Below, piece by piece: positions 18,998-27,527 of a stretch of 64,000 nt of DNA. The DNA is from an uncultured Anaerolineales bacterium (GTDB lineage: Bacteria > Chloroflexota > Anaerolineae > Aggregatilineales > Aggregatilineaceae). Position numbers and translations under genes: made by a program. The notes beneath the pieces were generated by a model. It saw nothing but the letters and a program-made list of their open reading frames with translations. It was not told where the DNA came from and searched no databases. The stretch spans positions 23,625-87,624 of the forward strand of contig CAKZOB010000006.1 in the NCBI GenBank assembly GCA_937135955.1. Direction: 5' to 3'. Position 1 is the first letter of the stretch, and each line of letters begins with the position of its first letter.

Positions 18998-21946
18998 TCA
19001 CCCCTTCGCGTCGGATTCAGATTTGGTCAGCACAAGCGCTTCAGAGTCGGACAGGACCAGAGGCATGGGCTTTTCGGCGCGCTTGCGCCACTGCCACACC
19101 GCGCCGATCGCCACCACGCCCAGCAGAGCAATGCCATAGTTCAGCACCTCCCAGCGAGTCTGCTGTGCGTCTGTCAGCGGGTCGAGCGTGCGGGCGATGG
19201 TGCCGCGCGAACGCAGCGCCACCAGGTCGGTATCCTCGGTGGCCCAGTCCACCACGTTTTGCACGAATTGCAGGTTGTTCAGGTAGCTGTCGCGGCTGAA
19301 GCTGGAAGAGATGTCGAACACCGTGTCGTTGAGAAACTCGCTGCTGCCCACCACGATCAGCCGCGCCGTCTCAGCAGAAGTCTCAATCAGCCCGCTGAGC
19401 GGTGCCGTGATCGTCGAAGGGGTCGCCGTGTCGGAAGCAGCCGCTTCGCCTTCGGCGGTCTTTTCGAAGGGCGACGGTTTGCCCTTGAAGAAGCTCTCGA
19501 AAGTGCCCTCTACCACGACAGCCAGGGGATAGCTCCGCTGCTCTGACCCCACCGGGAAGCCGTATTGCGGATACACATCCATGTTGGGCTGAATGTTGGT
19601 ATTGGTGCTCGTCCACGAGCGGTCGCTGGACGTGAACAGTGTGGTGACCTTGCGATTGCTGGCCGCCTCGTCGCCCTCGGCAGGTGCAGAGACCGTCACC
19701 GGCGACGCCCAGGTCATCATCAGGGCCGGAAGCTGCGACATGATGGGACTGTTGCGCTCCATGCCCGGCTGACGCACGTCCACGAAGAAGGGGTAGTCCA
19801 GCGCCCGGATTTCCTGCACCTGGAACCCCCCGACGTTGCGCGTGATCTGCAGCGGGAAGGGCAGGTTCTGCGGGTCGAGCACCACGGACTTTTCTACCGT
19901 GACGCCGTAGTGCGCCAGCATCTCCTGCAGGTTGCCTTCGATGGGTTGCAACGTCAACCCGCCGCTGAAGTAATCCACGTTGATCTTGTAGTTGCCCGCC
20001 GCAACGAAGACCGTGCCACCGCGCATCAGGTACTGGTCTATGGCATAGCGCTGAATGTCCGTCATGTTCTCCGGCGCGATGACCAGCAGGATGTCAATGT
20101 TGGCGGGCACTTCACCGTCGGTCAGGGTGACGGTGCGCACGTCGTAGTTTTGCCGCAGGCTTTCGAGCAGAGTGTTATAGGACTGCAACGGATATTGCGT
20201 TTGCCCGAACATATCCTGCTGGGGCTGCGTGGGAGGTGTCCACACGCCGACGACCTTCAGGAAGCCCGGCACGGCGCGTTGCAACGCCGCCTCGATGTCG
20301 CTGCGAATCTGGTTTTCGCTGATCTCGTTTGGGGGATAGATCACCTGCGTCTTGCCGCCCGCATTCAGCACCATGTGCAGGTAGAAGGTCTCCGACGAGA
20401 GGAAGCCCACTGCGATCGGGCGAATCCCAAAGCGGTTGTAGAGCGTCTGCGCGTCAAGACCGTTGGCCGGATCGTTCACGTCCACGCTCTGGAAAGTGAA
20501 CTTGCCCTCCGCTGTGCTGGCGATTTCCTCGGCGACCTTCTGGATCAGCGACGGCACTTCCTGCAGGGCTTCGGGCAGGGTATCGGGCGTGACGTAGAGC
20601 GTCAGTTGGGCGGGCTGATCCAGCGCTGCCAGCACCGCATCCACGCTCTGGAAGCCGTACACCACCTTTTTGATGCTGCGCGTCAGGTCATATTCCAGGT
20701 TGCGCAGTCGCACCTCGATCTCATCGCCATACTGATCTACCTCGATCAGGTCGCTGAAATTGAGCGCCACGCTCTGATCGCCGTAGCGCACCAGGATATC
20801 GAAGTAGATGTTGATCACCGATGCGCCGTAGCGGTCGGAGGTGCGCACTGGCGTCGGGTTGATGCCGTACACCTGATTGGCTTCGGCCTCTTTTTGCGGG
20901 TCTTCGATCGGGTCAATGATCTCGACCTTCACGCGGTTGCCCGAAGCGATGCGGTATTCTTCCAGCATATCGCGGACGTAGGGGATCAGCGGCGACAGCA
21001 AGGGGTGATTCTTCTCGCTGAAGTAGCCCCGAATCAACAGCGGCTCCTGCAGGTTGCTCAGCAGGTCGCGCGTAACGTCGGACAGGCTGTATTCGCGGTT
21101 TTGCGTCAGGTCTATGCGCGCGGCGTGAAAGGGGAAGATCAGGACGTTGAAGGCCAGCAGGTTTGCAGCAACCAGCGCCAGCGTGGCCTGACCGTTGATC
21201 CGCCGGACACGCGTCGAAAGTCCCGTGCCCCAGCGCTTGGTATCCAGCGAGAAGACGTTGAGCAGCAGGAAAATGACTGTCAGCGACAGGTAGTAGACGA
21301 GGTCACGGGCGTCAATCACGCCGCGCTCGATGCTCTCGAAACGGCTGCCCGTGCCGATCCCGCGCAGAATCTCGGCGGTGCTGCTGCTGAACAGCTCGGT
21401 GATCTGTCGGCTGCCCACAAGCTGAAACAGACCGCACAGCAACACCGTCAGGAACAGCGAGACGATCTGATTGCCGGTGCGCGAGGACATGAACAGGCCA
21501 ATGGCCACATAGGCCGAGGCCATCAGCACCGTGGCCAGGTAGCCGCCGATGATCGGGCCGCGATCGGGATTGCCGAAGAACGAGATGGAGATCGGCAGGA
21601 ATAGCGTCAGCGCCAGGGCGACGATCACCAGCACCATCACCGCCAGGAATTTGCCCAGCACCAGTTGATAAAGCTTCATGGGCATGGTGAACAGGATTTC
21701 CAGGGTGCCGCTTTGTTGTTCCTCGCTCCACTGGCGCATGGTCAGCGCCGCGGCCAGGAAGATCATCAGGGTGGGCATCCAGCGGAACATGGGCCGCAGG
21801 TCGGCGATCCCTCGCCCGAAGAAGCCATCTACCCAGAAGAAGGTGAACAGCGTCACCGCCAGAAAGACGCCGACGAAGATCAGCGCCATCGGTGAACTGA
21901 AATAGCTGTTCAGTTCTTTGCGTGTGAGTGCGATCACCTGTTTCAT
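18998..21946 (-). CDS. ABC-2 permease fused to a GldG-like substrate domain
   Basis: A 982-residue fusion. Residues 1-240 form an ABC-2/GldF-type permease with six helices (KELNSYFSSPMALIFVGVFL, MRQWSEEQQSGTLEILFTMP). From residue about 250 a further helix (TLALVAANLLAFNVLIF) leads into a GldG-like extracytoplasmic region (RIDLTQNREYSLSDVTRDLL, LTLYVTPDTLPEALQEV, then the DILLVIAPENMTDIQRYAIDQYL sub-domain). A last helix (YGIALLGVVAIGAVWQW) ends the chain. In Bacteroidota GldF and GldG are separate; here they are one polypeptide. It is encoded between the GldA-like ATPase and DUF4340 genes. Confidence 0.9.
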   Translation of the reverse strand: MKQVIALTRKELNSYFSSPMALIFVGVFLAVTLFTFFWVDGFFGRGIADLRPMFRWMPTLMIFLAAALTMRQWSEEQQSGTLEILFTMPMKLYQLVLGKFLAVMVLVIVALALTLFLPISISFFGNPDRGPIIGGYLATVLMASAYVAIGLFMSSRTGNQIVSLFLTVLLCGLFQLVGSRQITELFSSSTAEILRGIGTGSRFESIERGVIDARDLVYYLSLTVIFLLLNVFSLDTKRWGTGLSTRVRRINGQATLALVAANLLAFNVLIFPFHAARIDLTQNREYSLSDVTRDLLSNLQEPLLIRGYFSEKNHPLLSPLIPYVRDMLEEYRIASGNRVKVEIIDPIEDPQKEAEANQVYGINPTPVRTSDRYGASVINIYFDILVRYGDQSVALNFSDLIEVDQYGDEIEVRLRNLEYDLTRSIKKVVYGFQSVDAVLAALDQPAQLTLYVTPDTLPEALQEVPSLIQKVAEEIASTAEGKFTFQSVDVNDPANGLDAQTLYNRFGIRPIAVGFLSSETFYLHMVLNAGGKTQVIYPPNEISENQIRSDIEAALQRAVPGFLKVVGVWTPPTQPQQDMFGQTQYPLQSYNTLLESLRQNYDVRTVTLTDGEVPANIDILLVIAPENMTDIQRYAIDQYLMRGGTVFVAAGNYKINVDYFSGGLTLQPIEGNLQEMLAHYGVTVEKSVVLDPQNLPFPLQITRNVGGFQVQEIRALDYPFFVDVRQPGMERNSPIMSQLPALMMTWASPVTVSAPAEGDEAASNRKVTTLFTSSDRSWTSTNTNIQPNMDVYPQYGFPVGSEQRSYPLAVVVEGTFESFFKGKPSPFEKTAEGEAAASDTATPSTITAPLSGLIETSAETARLIVVGSSEFLNDTVFDISSSFSRDSYLNNLQFVQNVVDWATEDTDLVALRSRGTIARTLDPLTDAQQTRWEVLNYGIALLGVVAIGAVWQWRKRAEKPMPLVLSDSEALVLTKSESDAKG

Positions 21947-21959
21947 AGCCCTGTCACCC

Positions 21960-22874
21960 TCAGTTCGCTGTTGCCAGGCGATTGAAGACCGTTTCCAGCG
22001 TCACTACATCGCGCCGCAGTTCGCGCAACGGCCAGCCTTCTTGCCGTGCCAGGTCGTAGACCGCCGGGCAGATATCCTGCCCGCTCACGATGCGGTAGGT
22101 CGGCCAGCCGTCTGCGTTGAGGAAGAATTCGACTTTCTCGACGCCTTCCAGTTGGGCCAAGCACTGCTCGGCCCCGTTGGCCTGTTTCTGCAAAACCAGG
22201 ATGGCGTTGTTGGTCGCGGCCAGCTCGTCGAGCTGCGCATCGGCCTTGACCTCACCGTTGATCAGGATGATGACCCGGTCGCAGACGGCCTCGACTTCGG
22301 AGAGGATGTGCGACGAAAACAGAATCGTGCTGCGACTCGCCAGGCGACGGATCAGGCGGCGAATTTCCACAATCTGCGTTGGGTCCAGCCCGACAGTCGG
22401 CTCGTCCAGGATCAGGAACTTCGGTTGATGCAGGATCGCCTGCGCCAGCCCGACGCGCTGCCGTAACCCCTTGCTCAGGTGACTGATCTGCCGGGCGCGG
22501 TGCTCGGTCAGGCCGGTGACGTGAATGGCCTCCGAGATGAGCGCGTTCTGCTGGTCGGGGGGGATGCGGCGCAGGTCGGCCATCAGCTTCAGGTAGCTTT
22601 GCACGGATAGATCGCCGTAGAGTGGTGTGTTTTCTGGCAAGTAACCGATCTGCGCCTGCACCTCCTGCGTGTGCGTCAGGATGTCCAGCCCGTCAATGGT
22701 GACGGTGCCGCCATCGGGATGCAGATAGCCGGTGAGAATCTTGATGGTGGTGGTCTTGCCCGCGCCGTTAGGCCCCAGCAGCCCCACGATTTCGCCGGGC
22801 TTGACCTCGAAGCTCACCTGCCGTAACGCCTGCACAGCGCTGTAGGACTTGGTCAGATTCTCGACTTTGATCAT
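21960..22874 (-). CDS. ABC transporter ATP-binding protein (GldA-like)
   Basis: A 304-residue ATPase with Walker A GLLGPNGAGKTTT, signature LSKGLRQRVGLAQA, Walker B FLILDEPTVGLDP and the H-loop in ILFSSHILSEVEAVC. The C-terminal 80 residues form the extension common in exporters of this class. ATG 22874 is chosen because a GGGGAA ribosome site is 6 nt away; the ATG two codons upstream sits too close to it. It should energise the fused GldFG-type permease encoded 13 nt downstream. Confidence 0.95.
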   Translation of the reverse strand: MIKVENLTKSYSAVQALRQVSFEVKPGEIVGLLGPNGAGKTTTIKILTGYLHPDGGTVTIDGLDILTHTQEVQAQIGYLPENTPLYGDLSVQSYLKLMADLRRIPPDQQNALISEAIHVTGLTEHRARQISHLSKGLRQRVGLAQAILHQPKFLILDEPTVGLDPTQIVEIRRLIRRLASRSTILFSSHILSEVEAVCDRVIILINGEVKADAQLDELAATNNAILVLQKQANGAEQCLAQLEGVEKVEFFLNADGWPTYRIVSGQDICPAVYDLARQEGWPLRELRRDVVTLETVFNRLATAN

Positions 22875-23169
22875 GGGCATTTCCCCGCAAACGATTCAGC
22901 CAATGCACCAGTATAAGTATCTGGCAAAGCAGTCTGGCTGTCCTTATGTGCAGCTAAAGGCGACCTTATGGCGACCTTAAGAGACACCAGGGAGGGGTAC
23001 GGCGTGCAGGTGAGACCCGGAAGCTGTGATGAACTTTCGCGAAGTAACTCCTGCATCTCTTCTCCCACGCGACCGGCTCGCCGGGCAGGTGGACTCGTAG
23101 GGGCAGGTTTCCAAACCCGCCCCTGTAGCAGAATCCAGGAATTGAGGGAGACAAAGCGCACGACGTGCG
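22875..23169. other. Intergenic region with a dispersed palindrome
   Basis: No gene is seen in this 295-bp gap. At 23098-23128 TAGGGGCAGGTTT and AAACCCGCCCCTGTA form a long near-perfect hairpin, a palindrome type commonly dispersed in environmental genomes. It could also act as a weak terminator for the glycyl-tRNA synthetase gene. Confidence 0.55.
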
Positions 23170-26100
23170 CTAGAACCCTGCCAGTTGACTCAGGTCGGCG
23201 CGGCCCACTGCCAGGCGAGCAATCGCCTGCAACAGTCCCAACCGGTTGCGGCGCACCGTCGGATCGTCCGCATTGACCAGCACCGCTTCGAACAGGCGCT
23301 GAATGGGCGGCACCAGCGGGGCGAAAGCGGTCAGGAAAGCGTCTACGTTGCTGTCGGCGTTCAGCGCTGCCGCGGCCTGCTGGTAGGCGGCGTAGAGCGC
23401 GCGCTCGGACTCGTCTTCGAAGTACGCCGGATCGACCGGGTAGACTTCTGGCTCGGCGCGGGTGATGCGCACACAACGGGCGTAGTTGTCCAGGATCAGC
23501 GCCCAGTCGTCGCGCGCCGCCCAGGAGGTCAGTTCGCGCACCCCCTGCAGGGCGCGGGCGGGATTGTGTCCCTGCTCGGCCAGCACGGCGGCGATGACGT
23601 CGTGTGCCCAGCCCTGCTCGTGCAACAACACGTCCAGCCGCCCGGCGATGAAGTCCACCACAGCGCCTTGTGTGTCGGCCTCTACGGCGATGGGCTGCAC
23701 GGTAGCGGCCTGTGCCACCGCCTGCCGCAAATCCAGATCGAGGCCGCGGTCGAGCACGATCTGCACCACACCCAACGCCGCCCGCCGCAAGGCGAAGGGG
23801 TCGGCAGTGGCGGTGGGGGCTAACCCTGCTGCGAACAGCCCCACCAGGCTGTCGAGCCGGTCGGCCAGGGCCAGCAACACCCCCGCCGGACTCTGCGGCA
23901 GGCTATCGCCCGCGCCGCGCGGCAGCCAGTGCTCGAAGATGGCGTCGGCCACGGCGGGCGGTTCGCCCTGGTGCAGGGCATAGGTGCGCCCCATGATGCC
24001 CTGCAACGAGGTCATCTCCACCACCATCTGCGTGGCCAGGTCGGCTTTGGCCAGCGTCGCCGCCCGCCGTGCGATGTTCAGCGCAACGTCGTCCAGCCCC
24101 AGCAACGCGCCCAGACCCGGCACCAGGGCTTCCAGGCGGCGCGTCTTGTCCAGCATCGAACCCAGCCGCTCCTGGAAGGTGAGCGTGCCCAGGCGGGGCA
24201 GGTAATCGTCCAGCCGCTTCTGAATATCGGCGTGATAGAAGTAGTCGGCGTCGGCGAAGCGCGCGCGGATGACGTGCTCGTTGCCCTTGATCACCAGGTC
24301 GAGATGCTCGCTGTCGCCGTTGCGCACAGCAATGAAGTAGGGCAGCAGCCGCCCCTGTGCATCTTCGACCGGGAAATAGCGCTGATGTTTACGCATTACG
24401 CTCACCAGCACTTCGCGCGGCAGGGCCAGGTATTTCGCCTCGAACGAGCCGCGCAGGGCAGTAGGACGCTCGACCAGGTTGGTCACTTCATCGAGCAGGT
24501 CGGGGTCGTCGGGAATGGTCCCGCCTACCTCTGCCGCCAGCGCCGCCGCCTGCTGACGGATGACCTCGCGGCGCTGTGCCACGTCCAGGATGATCCCCTG
24601 TTCTGCCATGGCCCGGAAGTACGTCTCCACATCGGGTAGCGCGATTTCCGGCGAGCGCAGGGGGCGAATACCGCGCGTCACCGCGCCGCTGGACACCCCC
24701 GCATAGTCGAAGCGGATCACGTGCCCGCCGATCAGCGCCACGATCCAGCGCAGCGGGCGCGAGAAGCTGACGCCGCTGTCGTTCCAGCGCATCGCTTTGC
24801 CGAACTTGAGCTCCGCGATGAGCTCTGGCAGGACCTCGGCCAGCACCTCGATCGCCGGACGCCCCGCCTGGCGCACCAGCGCCATCACATACTGTCCGCC
24901 GTCTACTTCGCGCACCTGCAATGCCTCAACCGGCACGCCCTTGCCCCGCGCGAAACCAATGGCGGCCTGCGTGGGCTGACCGCTGGCGTCGAAGGCGCGG
25001 CTGGCGGGCGGCCCCTTGACCCACGTCTCCTCGTCGCGCTGACGCGGCGCGACCTGCCGCGCGTGAATCACCAGGCGGCGCGGCGTACCCATGACGGCGA
25101 TACCTTGATGATCCAGCCGCAACGATTCGAACAGCTCCGGAGCGAGCGTTTGCAGTTGGGCTAGCGCCTCGCTCAGGTCGGCGGCGGGCAGTTCCTCCGT
25201 GCCGATCTCCACCAGCAGGTCAGCCGGGCCGTCGGGGACGGGGGCGGGCGCGGGCTGAGGGGAACGCTCTGGCGTGCGTAACCAGGCCGTCGCCTTGTGC
25301 AGCAGCGGATACTCAAGCTGACGGCGTTGCTCGGCGTAGGCGCGGGCGATGTTGCGTGTCATGTCGCGCATCCGGCGGAAGTAGGCCGCGCGTTCGGTCA
25401 CGCCGATCGCGCCGCGCGTATCCAGCACGTTGAACAGATGGCTGCACTTGAGCACGTAGTCATAGGCGGGGATCAACGCGCCGGCTGCCAGGGCGCGCTG
25501 ATGCTCGGATTCGTAAATGTCGTAGACGCGCTTCAGCCCCTCTACATCGGCGATCTCGAAATAGTAGCGGCAGTGCTCGATCTCGCTCTGCAGGCGCACA
25601 TCGCCGTAGGTGATCGCTTCGTTCCAGTCAATGTCCCACACGGCGTCTTTGCCCTGCAGGGCCAGCACGATGCGCTCCAGCCCATAAGTGATCTCGACGC
25701 TGACTGGCTCCAGGTTGATCCCGCCCGCCTGCTGGAAGTAGGTGAATTGCGTGATTTCCTGGCCGTCGAGCCACACTTCCCAGCCCAGGCCCCACGCGCC
25801 CAGCGCGGGCGATTCCCAGTTGTCTTCCACGAAGCGGATGTCGTGCTGACGCGGGTTGATGCCCAGCGCCTCCAGGCTGGCCAGGTAGAGTTCTTGCGGG
25901 TTGCCGGGATCCGGCTTCAGGATGACCTGATATTGATAGTGCAGTTGCATCCGGTTGGGGTTTTCGCCATAGCGCCCGTCGTCGGGGCGCACGCTGGGTT
26001 CGACGTAGCCCACGCGCCACGGCTCCGGCCCCAGCACGGCCAGCAGCGTGGCCGGGTTGCCCGTCCCCGCGCCAACCTGCACGTTGTAGGGCTGCCACAT

Positions 26101-26172
26101 GATGCAACCCTGATCCATCCAGAATTGGTGCAGGCGCATGATGACTTCCTGGAATGAGAGCGGTTTGGACAT
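23170..26172 (-). CDS. glyS: Glycyl-tRNA synthetase, fused alpha and beta subunits
   Basis: A 1000-residue single-chain form of the bacterial tetrameric glycyl-tRNA synthetase, which charges tRNA-Gly. Residues 1-290 are the alpha (catalytic class II) part: [40 protein letters not shown] and [20 protein letters not shown]. After a Pro-rich linker (near 305-320) comes the beta part: [32 protein letters not shown] segment, [20 protein letters not shown] and a C-terminal anticodon-binding domain. ATG 26172 has a GAGGGTCAGG ribosome site. In most bacteria the two are separate glyQ and glyS genes; fusions are known in several lineages. It appears monocistronic. Confidence 0.97.
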   Translation of the reverse strand: MSKPLSFQEVIMRLHQFWMDQGCIMWQPYNVQVGAGTGNPATLLAVLGPEPWRVGYVEPSVRPDDGRYGENPNRMQLHYQYQVILKPDPGNPQELYLASLEALGINPRQHDIRFVEDNWESPALGAWGLGWEVWLDGQEITQFTYFQQAGGINLEPVSVEITYGLERIVLALQGKDAVWDIDWNEAITYGDVRLQSEIEHCRYYFEIADVEGLKRVYDIYESEHQRALAAGALIPAYDYVLKCSHLFNVLDTRGAIGVTERAAYFRRMRDMTRNIARAYAEQRRQLEYPLLHKATAWLRTPERSPQPAPAPVPDGPADLLVEIGTEELPAADLSEALAQLQTLAPELFESLRLDHQGIAVMGTPRRLVIHARQVAPRQRDEETWVKGPPASRAFDASGQPTQAAIGFARGKGVPVEALQVREVDGGQYVMALVRQAGRPAIEVLAEVLPELIAELKFGKAMRWNDSGVSFSRPLRWIVALIGGHVIRFDYAGVSSGAVTRGIRPLRSPEIALPDVETYFRAMAEQGIILDVAQRREVIRQQAAALAAEVGGTIPDDPDLLDEVTNLVERPTALRGSFEAKYLALPREVLVSVMRKHQRYFPVEDAQGRLLPYFIAVRNGDSEHLDLVIKGNEHVIRARFADADYFYHADIQKRLDDYLPRLGTLTFQERLGSMLDKTRRLEALVPGLGALLGLDDVALNIARRAATLAKADLATQMVVEMTSLQGIMGRTYALHQGEPPAVADAIFEHWLPRGAGDSLPQSPAGVLLALADRLDSLVGLFAAGLAPTATADPFALRRAALGVVQIVLDRGLDLDLRQAVAQAATVQPIAVEADTQGAVVDFIAGRLDVLLHEQGWAHDVIAAVLAEQGHNPARALQGVRELTSWAARDDWALILDNYARCVRITRAEPEVYPVDPAYFEDESERALYAAYQQAAAALNADSNVDAFLTAFAPLVPPIQRLFEAVLVNADDPTVRRNRLGLLQAIARLAVGRADLSQLAGF

Positions 26173-26217
26173 GCCTGACCCTCGGCTTTCACAGCAGTGC
26201 ATTGTACAAGCGGGCGC

Positions 26218-26226
26218 ATTATAACA
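26218..26226 (-). promoter_or_regulatory. Extended -10 promoter of glyS
   Basis: On the minus strand TGTTATAAT is a perfect extended -10 element about 46 nt upstream of the glyS start codon. No clear -35 is present, as is usual for extended -10 promoters. Confidence 0.5.
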
Positions 26227-26274
26227 CAGGCCAGGGCTGCCGCGGGAGCGCGGCTTTGGCCATTGTGCATAGGG

Positions 26275-26450
26275 TTGATCTCACCCCCGCTTGGCGCTGG
26301 CGCGCCTCGCGACTGCGTCGCGGGGCGAGGGGACTTGCTGTCTCTCGCCTAGACATTCCCCTTTGCCCGCAGCGCGAGAGAAGGGGCCGGGGGATGACGG
26401 TCATCGCCCGCAGCAAAGTCGCTGACAACCTTTGCGTGCACCCAAATACA
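26275..26450. repeat. Dispersed repeat element, copy B
   Basis: Reverse-oriented copy of the element at 13985-14210. Read on the minus strand it gives GTGCACGCAAAGGTTGTCAG, CGGCCCCTTCTC, GGGCAAAGGGGAA, CAAGTCCCCTCGCCCCGCGA and GGGGGTGAG. It fills much of the 477-bp gap 26173-26649 and carries no gene. Confidence 0.75.
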
Positions 26451-26456
26451 CTACAA

Positions 26457-26485
26457 TTGTGTTCCACGCAGATTTGTCCTATACT
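26457..26485 (+). promoter_or_regulatory. Promoter of the cytochrome operon
   Basis: TTGTGT (26457-26462), 17-nt spacer and TATACT (26480-26485). Transcription would begin near 26492, leaving a leader of about 158 nt before the first gene. Confidence 0.55.
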
Positions 26486-26569
26486 GAGTTCTGTGAGAGC
26501 GTCAACGGAAATTGGTGCAACGCTCTTTGGTGCGGTTTGTGATCAACGCCACCTTGTGGTATGAGTATT

Positions 26570-26581
26570 ATCACTAGTGAT
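26570..26581. promoter_or_regulatory. Palindrome in the cytochrome operon leader
   Basis: ATCACTAGTGAT is a perfect 12-bp palindrome between the predicted promoter and the first gene, a plausible regulator site of unknown owner. Confidence 0.4.
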
Positions 26582-26649
26582 GTGAAACGCTGGCCCTATA
26601 TGATGATAAATGGGCGGTGTCGCATCACCCAGAACGGGCCGGAAGACTC

Positions 26650-27465
26650 ATGACGTGTCGTAGAGTGCCATTTGCCGAAAAAGCCCCTTGCTGGCTTTTC
26701 GCCGTCGGGCTGTTCGCTTTGCTGGCTGTCCTGGTGCTCTTGTTGCGCGTCTCCCCCTGGCACGGAGTCTCAGCAGAGCGCAACGACCTGTACGCTCAGG
26801 TGCTGGGCGTGGTGCGGCAGTGGGGAAGCTGTCCTACCTGTCACACCACAACTGACGACACCCCCGTTCTGGAGCAGACAGCCCTCACGCTCATACACCG
26901 GCCTGTCGAATGGCCCGCCGCGCCGTCTCAGCGAGAGCACACTCCCCCTGCCGTTGCTCTCAACACTCAGGTGATGGAAGTGGGTCAGCGCCTGCTCGAC
27001 CTGTTGCCGTCGGGCGATCCGCAGGTGGAACGCGCTGCCGAAGAATTCCTGGCCGTGACGCGGACGCTTGACGACAACCCGGATGCAGCGCTTCAGGCGA
27101 GCGCCTTGCAGCGGCTGACGCAGCTTGAAGGGGTGTTGCGCGACCTGCAGGCGGCATCCGCCGCGACGACTTTCTGGGGCGCGCCGTCTCCAGCGCAGCC
27201 CGATCACCTGTCGCTGGTAGCGTTGTTCAGCAACCCCGCGCCGCCGCTGGCATTGCTCGTCGCCATCGCGCTGATTCTGACTGAAATGCGCCTTCTGGCC
27301 GCAAAACCTGGCTCGGAGATCGCGTCTGTCCCGTCGCTGGTGACACAGGCGATCTCGCGTCGCGGCCCGCCCGCTGTGGCGCTGGTCGTGTTTCTGGATT
27401 CGGCACCCAAAGAAGATTGCCGCCCTTGTGCGTGCAATCTTCTTTTTGTGCATGGTGTTGGATGA
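26650..27465 (+). CDS. Membrane-anchored monoheme protein
   Basis: A 271-residue protein with an N-terminal membrane helix (WLFAVGLFALLAVLVLLLRV), one c-type heme motif CPTCH at residues 61-65, a helical extracytoplasmic middle (VGQRLLDLLPSGDPQVERAA) and a second hydrophobic segment at 197-213. ATG 26650 has a GGAAGACTC ribosome site. The family is not recognised. It is the first of three same-strand heme-protein genes, so it may be a small electron carrier or assembly partner of the two multiheme cytochromes. Its last 20 codons contain a complete terminator hairpin (27410-27448), which is odd and may mean that the natural C-terminus was extended. Confidence 0.7.
   Translation: MTCRRVPFAEKAPCWLFAVGLFALLAVLVLLLRVSPWHGVSAERNDLYAQVLGVVRQWGSCPTCHTTTDDTPVLEQTALTLIHRPVEWPAAPSQREHTPPAVALNTQVMEVGQRLLDLLPSGDPQVERAAEEFLAVTRTLDDNPDAALQASALQRLTQLEGVLRDLQAASAATTFWGAPSPAQPDHLSLVALFSNPAPPLALLVAIALILTEMRLLAAKPGSEIASVPSLVTQAISRRGPPAVALVVFLDSAPKEDCRPCACNLLFVHGVG
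27410..27448 (+). terminator. Rho-independent terminator inside the 3' end of a coding region
   Basis: AAGAAGATTGC (27410-27420) pairs perfectly with GCAATCTTCTT (27434-27444), followed by TTTG. It overlaps the last codons of the monoheme gene and precedes the decaheme gene, so ribosomes finishing the first gene could melt it. Confidence 0.7.
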
Positions 27466-27527
27466 GTGCCTGGAGGTGAGTGGAACTCGCACAAGAGGCC
27501 GATCCTCAAACTAGAAAGGAGTGTTGT

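Noticed and set aside
19565..21604. A 679-codon plus-strand frame opposite the GldFG-like fusion
   Set aside because: Its composition (His, Gln, Arg-rich) is typical of an antisense shadow and it lacks a ribosome site.
26172..26300. T-box riboswitch before glycyl-tRNA synthetase
   Set aside because: No T-box sequence or specifier stem could be recognised and the extended -10 promoter leaves only about 40 nt of leader.
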